Part shown: in pieces, positions 53,462 through 60,000 of the stretch | Layout: the number at the start of each line of letters is the position of its first letter | Numbering within the stretch: the stretch's first letter is position 1 | Assembly (NCBI RefSeq): GCF_932526225.1 | Contig: NC_064034.1 | Coordinates: 14,460,887 to 14,520,886 of the forward strand | Length of the DNA: 60,000 bases | Source: Nematostella vectensis | Taxonomy: Eukaryota; Cnidaria; Anthozoa; Actiniaria; Edwardsiidae | Direction of reading: 5' to 3' | Notes under the pieces: generated by a model | Told to the model about the DNA's origin: nothing | What the model saw: the letters and a program-made list of their open reading frames with translations, nothing else | Databases searched by the model: none | Program-made: the position numbers and the translations under genes

Positions 53462-55443
53462 AAGAAAATCGATCTAAAAAAGCCTTAAGATCGCAGATCT
53501 TTATAATTTCAGGAACTATATATGGATCTGGAACAACACATGGCGATTTTCGCGACTTAATAACAATGCATGCACTATAACCTCCACCTTGGGATTAAAT
53601 TTGAGGCTTTAGCCTTGTTTCAATAAGAAAAAAAAAGCCGATCTCAGATCTCACCGATAATATAAGCTCTAACTCAAATACGTTTTCCAAATCAGGTTAT
53701 TTGATCAATGAGAATAAAAAATAGGAAAACTAAGGGAGTAAAAAAGGTTTGTGATAAAGCAGCTCATTTGCCATTGCCACTTGACGTGTTCATGGTTCAG
53801 TTTTAGCACAGGTTTACCAACCTCTCCGTCTCAAGTCAATCTCAGTACCTAGCTCGAATATTGACTGAGAGGTTGGTAAGCCCGTGGTTTTAGACTCCAT
53901 TTTCGAATGCACTGTTTAGCTAGTCGCATGAATTTCTCGATAAAAGCGCCGCTTTTTCACATGATTCTTACACCAGAATATAAGGTATACACGATGCAAA
54001 ATAACATATTGTTATCCAAACGATTGATAATCATTTCAGTAAAAAAATTCCTCGAAACCGTTGTAAACTTGTTGCTCGCTACGCTTCGTGGCCTCATTAA
54101 ATTCATGACCCGGGTGTGAAAACTCTCAGTCCGTAGACCGTATCTTAAGGATAATCTGTAGGGATCACCTTTCACTTACCGAAAATGAATTTCACATTTT
54201 TTTCAAAATCCCTCAAAAAGGTCGCCTGGATGAGCCTTTCGCAAAGACATGATCCAAATTTCCCAGCGATTTTAATTTTGGACGAAACACGGCATGGTCG
54301 CATTTGCGGCTATTTCGAGGTCATTTCTTGGCTAAAATTGCACCTGAAAACTTGACTCCGCATCATGATTTAAAAGCACGATACAACGAGTGTCATATGT
54401 ATAATGATTGTCCACTATATTGGGAGTATTTTAATAGGTAGCAATGAATTTTACAAAGTATACACAATATTTTAGAGATTTCTATGTATTTATCATTGTA
54501 CCCTAAAAATAAAGTAACAAAAGTTATGCAAAATTCGACATCGATTTTTGCACTCTGTTACATGCTTTCGGCCAGTTTCTAGACAAAACTCCTATAAAGC
54601 ACTGTTTCCCCTTTGCAAATATGTATTTATTTTCCTGGGCACTTAAAACCTTGAATTTTGGGAGGCCTTGAAACACACAGTACTCTCACCAATTTTCCGC
54701 CATGTTGAATTTACACGGTAGTTCAAGGAGAGGGCTTTTAAAAGGGAACTAAAAAAAATTATTAACTTATCCTCAGATATATCCAACAGAGAGTCACACG
54801 ACGTACAGAAAAGTAGAAATCCAGCATCTTGATCCAGCTTTAAGTGTTTAACGAGTTGTTCTTGAAAAAAATTCCAGTCCTGTTTCGTAGACATCGGTAA
54901 GGATCGTTGAAAATTCAGAATACAGAGTCTCAAGTAACCGGCAACCGGTCCAGACTCCGTATTTGTGCTTGAAGATGACCTCTGATAAGTATTTAATCGC
55001 CCTCACAGCGGGGAAATGAAACAAAACACACTGAAGATATCGGCGACAGAGATTGTGTTACAGAACCACAGGAAGCCCACCACTCTGGGGTTTTTGAAAT
55101 GAAATTTTCACCCCTACTTAAATACTTAAAAACCTTTCGAGAATGCTCGCATTGTTACCATCCAAAAATTACAAATATTCCTAATATTACATCATTATGG
55201 GAAGAAGGTTTTGTAGGAGAATACTTTGTTTAGAAAAAAAATATATTTTTTTAGTTTTAAGCTAATAAGAATTTCAATGCTTCATACAATGTTATCATAG
55301 ATACTATACTAATTACTTGTTTTACGCGCTTTCTCCTGCAGGCGTGGCTGCTGTTCTTTGTCTCTGTTCTGTCCTTTGCTTTCATGTGATTGGAAAATAA
55401 AATGTCTTCAGGGATTTCTTCCTCAAATGTTTTTCTATATCCT
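53462..55443. other. No firm gene; weak minus-strand ORF 54933-54643
   Basis: The 96-codon minus-strand ORF reads STKQDWNFFQEQLVKHLKLD and FCTSCDSLLDISEDKL and could be the other half of the Cys-containing domain type seen at 52727, but no exon structure supports it. The remainder has no coding sequence. Confidence 0.3.
53815..53878. repeat. Inverted repeat around taccaacctctc
   Basis: taccaacctctc...agtcaat (53815-53840) is inverse to attgactgagaggttggta (53860-53878) with a small bulge. Confidence 0.75.
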
Positions 55444-58400
55444 CTAGAGCGCGTCGCAGGCACAGCTACATGAGCTAACTAAATCTGTCAGGAAAACAAT
55501 ATATGGGGCCTTACGTGTTTGCTGCAGTCCAGAAATGTCCAAGTCAAAGTATTCACATATAGCTACCAGCATAGCTACGGTGAGTTTTTTAAACTTTTAC
55601 TAGCAGCCAAAGCACAAATGTTGTAGGTATCGAACACAATGGGGTGCTCAAGTTGAATGGCGCACATGACTTGTGCTCTCGTGGCTGAATAATAGTCTTG
55701 CTCTTCTGCCGCCACCACGTCAGCCTCGGAGGTGGTTTGGTTTTTCAGTTTCGCAGCCCTCCTTGAAAAATATGACTGGATCTGCTGTGAAGTAAGGAAT
55801 TCGTCTATATTGAAGCGTCGTCTCCCCGACTCATCCCTGGCGTATCGCATGTCCCTTGCGACAGTTTCCGGGTCAAGCTTGTGCCCCTGCTGACCGATTT
55901 CAAATTTCTCTACCAAGTAGCGCTTTTGGTCTTCTGAGAAGCGAGAACTCTTTTACCCTGATTTAAGCGCCCATCCCTGTCCCAGCATGTTAGGTTGACT
56001 GCCCCTCTCTAGGGTGGCAGGTAGTTGGGGCTGTGCCTGGCTTCCATGAAGCATCTCGCCGTACCTCCTCTTTGCCCTGTCTATAAGTGTACACTTTTCG
56101 GTATGTATGTCGCATTTACCGTATAGAAGATGTTTCTCGGGAGAACTGTACCTCTGATACGACTTTTGGCATCCATCTTTGGGGCAAGAGAACAAAGGTT
56201 GGGATTCTGGTGCTGCTTGTTGGGGGGCTGATGCTATATGTTCGGATGTGGGCTCCGAAGTTTCTGTGTGGCTCGCAATTTGCCGCTTTGTGACCTCAAC
56301 GAAGTCGCCATCGCTAAAGCCGTCCTTGAACTGCGGAATAGTGGTGGGAACTACAAAAAGAAAAACAAAGAAATCAAAAGACGCTGCTCATTTCACTTCC
56401 ATAAAGACCTTTCCCATCTTTTTTATGATATTAGCGACAATCAAGACACTGAAATATATGCTTGCACCAGGCATTGGGATGTTGCGGAGCTAATATATTT
56501 ACCGCTGTTTTCAACTACGTTTTGTTTCCGTAAGAAAATCCTCATAATAATACCTTGCAAGCTAGCCAGTGGAATACTTTTGCCCTCCCCTATTCCGTAG
56601 GCTTTCCACACTGTCACATCTGTGTCTGTGTAAGTGAAGTTGTTTGCACTAATTGTTTGCACTAATTCGACAGCTGAAAAGCGTTTCTTATAGGTTTACA
56701 AACCTGCGTTATCCTGTCTGAAAGCAGCTGTGGTTATCTCAGGGTGTTCTTTCTTTACAGTTGCCAGAATGTGTGCCATGATCGCAACTACAGCGTTCCC
56801 ATCCTGTTAACAATTAGTCACTATGTGAACAAACGTTTGGTGCTGCAATTCACCCTCCTCCGATCGCCTTAGTACAACGCTTATGTGCCACGATATCCCT
56901 CTCTTGCCAAACCAGTCGGCTTGAGTCTCTCTGTACTTTTCTGGCAAATACTTCATCGCCCAGTCCTGCCAGACCATGATATTTGAGCTGCAGAGGTTGT
57001 TGATGGTGTCAATGCAGCACTTGTCTTGCTGGACCGACCTCAGTTGATGCGCTTTCCACAATTCTATTGCTTTGATGGACTGCTGCAACGAAAACGCCAT
57101 GTCATCTCGCTCTTCCTGGGTCATGGTACTTGCTTCGTTTAAGGCGACTTCAATATCACAGAGAACAGAATGTATGCTTTCACACGAAGCACAGGCGTCT
57201 TCGTGATGATGGTCGTCACACGTCTTGACGAAGCAATCGATAGTTGGGTGGCTTGGGGCGTATGCAAAGCAATGGTCTGCAACAGATGACTCATTGATGT
57301 GCGTCCTAAAAGAAAACGTTTCCTTTCAGAACCCTTATATTCATATTTAAGAATACAGTCGAACAAAAAAATAAAATAAAAAATCTAGACGCGATAGTCC
57401 TATGGCGGGAAAATTTTGGGAAGGAAGCGGGGGCCGCCATACGTCCTTTCTCCTGTATGAAATAGAAAGAGAGTGTTGGGAAGGGGATAACAGGGGCTGT
57501 ACCTTATAGTCAGACTTGATGTATTGCTTGCCTGTTTTCAGGGCAGCACGACATGTGTGGCTCCATTCGCCTGACTTCTCTCGACCGTCAAGCCTATCCA
57601 CGATGGAGGCGAGGATATCGAACGCTTTTGCACCATCCGCAGACTTGTAGTCAAGACCATGCAGGAAAGTCCGGACAGTAGCATGACACGCTGTCAAGAT
57701 TCGTGCCATGGTTGACTGGCTTAGAGGTGTTATTTCTTCTTCTTTACAGTACTCCGTGTACTGATCCATAATTCGTTGGGGAATCATCGCTCGGATAACG
57801 TTTGGCACCTCCAAGGTTTCTCCATTTGACAAACGCAGATGACGCTGTCCAAACGGCAGATCTTGTAGAATATGAGAGCTTGTGATAAAGCTCAGAAATC
57901 TGTCCAGTTGTGATTCGTTCACTTTCATTCTCGGACTCTTCGGTTGAGGGACCGGTGCACCGCGACCATGTTGAAGAATGTGTTTCTTTGATGCCTTGAA
58001 CTTATGCTCGATGAGGCCTGGAATGAAGCTTTGCATTTCTTGGAATGACACGAGATCAGCCATAATAGCTAACACTTGTCTTCTGGTGTCCCAACTTGAT
58101 GCATGTTGGTAAGGCTCGGCTAGCGCTTCGAGGTATTTTCGGTCAACGGAACGTTGCCCAGTTGGTATTCCAAGCCTCTTTTCGACATTTTTGGTTTCTA
58201 CAACGGCATTCCACAAGCTTCCTGCATCGTTAGGAGTTATCACTTCTAGGCAGGAGACAATAGCAGCTGTAGCTCTGTCTACGTACACATTTTGTCGACG
58301 TTTTGTGAGATGGCCAAATGGCTGTTGTGGTTTTCCCGGGACTGTCACGTTCTCCCCACAACAGTCTAACAGCTCGTTCAGTTTTCTACGCCGGCCGGCT

Positions 58401-59237
58401 AGTGTATCTATACCGACGATTCCACTGCTGCTGCTACTACTGTCCTCACAACCAAACAACCCTGGGCTTGATTTTTCATCTTCTGTTTCCAGCTTACTGA
58501 ATGCGTTCGTCAAATCATTTATGTCCTGTTCAAGAAAAACAAGAATATTATAGCACTTGAGGGAAATAAGCGTTTTATCATCTGATTACAGTGTCTATTG
58601 CCTCTTGTTCTTCTGATGATATAGAAGGCGCTGGGTTTTCAAATGATGATATGTTTTGACTTTTTTTTTCCATGAGAAACAGTGCTTCAGGTTGAACTGG
58701 GCCTGGCGTGGATGCGTGCTGAGGCAGTAGTTCTTCACAGGGCGACTCAACTTCGTTTTCTTTGGTGCCAAGCCTCTTACGGCACCTCCTGCATATAGCT
58801 GAAAAACCAAAAACAACAACAATTCTAACAATAGTTAGAATCGTAGGAATTTGTGTGTCATTTTTATTGTTGTTGTTGTTGTTTAATTAAAGAACCCCCT
58901 TCCCGCCAGCGTCGCCACCAAACACTTTCTTTAGCATTTTTAAAAGATAAATATAACACTCCTCCCGCCAGCTGCGGATGGATTCGAAGCGCCGCACATT
59001 ATCACATTATTACCAAAACATTAATGAAAATATATGGAGGAAGGGGGGGGGGGGGGGGGGGTGGCTCGGTAATTAGGCAAGGTCCATACTTACGCATTCC
59101 AATAGATACTATTTGACCGGTTAGTTGCCACAGACATTTAGACATTGCTCGTGTTATTCCGCGATCTGCCTTTGGGTTTTTAGCTTTGTGTGAAGCCCAC
59201 CCGTCAGGAGTCGCACACTTCCTTCTGCTTGTGATCC
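55444..59237 (-). pseudogene. Six-exon copy of an uncharacterised cnidarian-expanded zinc-finger family (broken)
   Basis: Exons on the minus strand: 59237-59094 (RKCATPDGWASHKAK, GITRAMSKCLWQL), 58798-58590 (ICRRCRKRL, which completes a Cys4-type finger), 58525-57503 (LTNAFSKLE ... FGQRHLRLSNGETLEVP ... LHGLDYKSADGAKAFD), 57305-56704 (HHHEDACASCESIHSV, WAMKYLPEKYRETQADWFGK, ISWHISVVL, FRQDNAG), 56673-56554 (NFTYTDTDVTVWKAYGIGEG), 56350-55444 (FSCPKDGCQKSYQRYSSPEK, a C-x4-C-x12-H-x5-C finger; GWALKSG; ARDMRYARDESGRRRF; TSQQIQSYFSR; ICEYFDLDISGLQ). Lesions: TAA 56807-56809, TAA 55954-55956, frameshift near 55583, a possible phase error at 57305, and loss of the segment after DNAG. Origin from an RNase H-like transposase is only a guess. 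Confidence 0.65.
59043..59061. repeat. Poly-G tract
   Basis: 19 G in a row, just inside intron 1 of the minus-strand pseudogene. Confidence 0.95.
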
Positions 59238-60000
59238 ATTTTGTGCCAAACTTGTGCAGAACAAGTGTGTTTTATCTTTATTAATATTCGCGGGGAAGAC
59301 AAAGGGGTTGACGTTAGAAGTGGGGTTTACGTTAGAAGGATTTATTGGGCCGTATCACGTTAAATTTGGGCATTTTGATTGAGTAAAGTTTTGCTTGTGC
59401 TGTTTTTTTTCTGAGGAGAAAATAGGGGGAGGGGGAGGGGACTCATTTTTTTTTTACCTTATACGTGTTACAGACACGCCCAGATATTCTAGACCACACG
59501 CAATGTGAGGGCAAATTGACCCAAATTGTTCATAATAGTAGGTATTGTGAGAATGTTTTCCCCACGGCCATTTCTAAAATTAAAATAAATCATACTACAA
59601 TATTATTTATTAATACCAAAACAGGTTGGTTTTACCTACGACTTACAAAATCCCTTGTTGTTTTTACCTAACACGCATGAAAGACGCTTTTGATTCTCAT
59701 ATGCTTTTTCATTAAATGTTTTCAATGTTTTCCCAAGAGTGTTAATATCGACATCCAGAAATCCCGGACAAACTTTGTATGTGAAGTATGTAAATTAGAA
59801 TCTCAACACTTGCAAAAAGAAGAATTGAAATTTTTGCTCGTGAAGGGAAAGTGCTACAGAGTTTTGAGTTCCTCTAGGTTATTTCCTAAGCGCTCGCTTG
59901 TTATTCTTCCCTAGATAATCAGAAAAGTAAACACACATCAGTTGACAAACGCAAAACGAAGTCGCAAAGGCGCGTAAATATGATCGGGCACAGGGAAAGG
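59238..60000. other. No gene seen
   Basis: Upstream flank of the minus-strand pseudogene: AT-rich with two ORFs (59465-59671, 59690-59914) that match nothing I know. Confidence 0.4.

Noticed and set aside
58191-58553. 120-codon plus-strand ORF over the minus-strand pseudogene
   Set aside because: Antisense of the Ser-rich exon; no motif and no splice support.
24201-59061. Poly-G tracts as assembly gaps or adapters
   Set aside because: Lengths differ (17-27), flanks are unique and the same kind of tract appears many times in both orientations, so they look genomic.

Overview
This window looks like a repeat-rich chromosomal segment of an animal genome, most likely a cnidarian (sea anemone or stony coral; family memory only, no search was run). 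The reasons are: spliced exons with GT/AG borders, CR1/L2-like non-LTR retrotransposons, a Polinton/Maverick element, Ty3-type Gag fragments, and a copy of a multi-exon gene family that I know mainly from cnidarians. Nothing bacterial was seen. Almost every recognisable gene is broken by stops or frameshifts, so this is mostly a graveyard of mobile elements with very little intact coding sequence.

Layout. 1-8426: a head-to-tail array of one 5'-truncated LINE reverse transcriptase (four full units plus one partial) with an exact 3840-bp dimer period, ending in the LINE 3' tail and a long (ATT)n tract. 8428-19404: a degraded Polinton in the order PolB, small acylated-type ORF, integrase, two tandem minor-capsid-like modules, two small ORFs, major capsid protein, adenain-type protease and packaging ATPase. 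A minus-strand Gag retroelement (about 17230-18755) sits between protease and ATPase and is less damaged than its host. 20596-23443: seven exons of an intron-containing PRPF38A copy (pre-mRNA splicing factor) with two stops and small indels; a 45-bp minisatellite fills its last visible intron. 24060-26030: an old direct duplication with poly-G/poly-C tracts.

27880-29190: Gag and protease start of a Ty3-like element. 29400-34905: a second virus-like fragment with a GG-type small ORF, a Bro-N domain, two zinc fingers and a PolB of a different lineage from the Polinton one, followed by small repeats and a hairpin. 36795-37659: a TIR element. 38352-40290: a minus-strand LINE. 40300-51950: AT-rich DNA with hairpins, foldbacks and tandem repeats, plus one Arg-rich repeat ORF (45000-45325). 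52645-53461: a TIR element with a 9-bp target duplication enclosing an ORF. 55444-59237: a six-exon minus-strand pseudogene of an uncharacterised zinc-finger family lacking its middle.

How parts relate. The Polinton genes would together encode protein-primed replication (PolB), integration, capsid assembly, maturation and DNA packaging, but PolB and integrase carry catalytic changes and nearly all genes carry lesions, so the element is a fossil. The LINE array abuts PolB coding sequence and probably invaded it; the Gag element is nested in it later.
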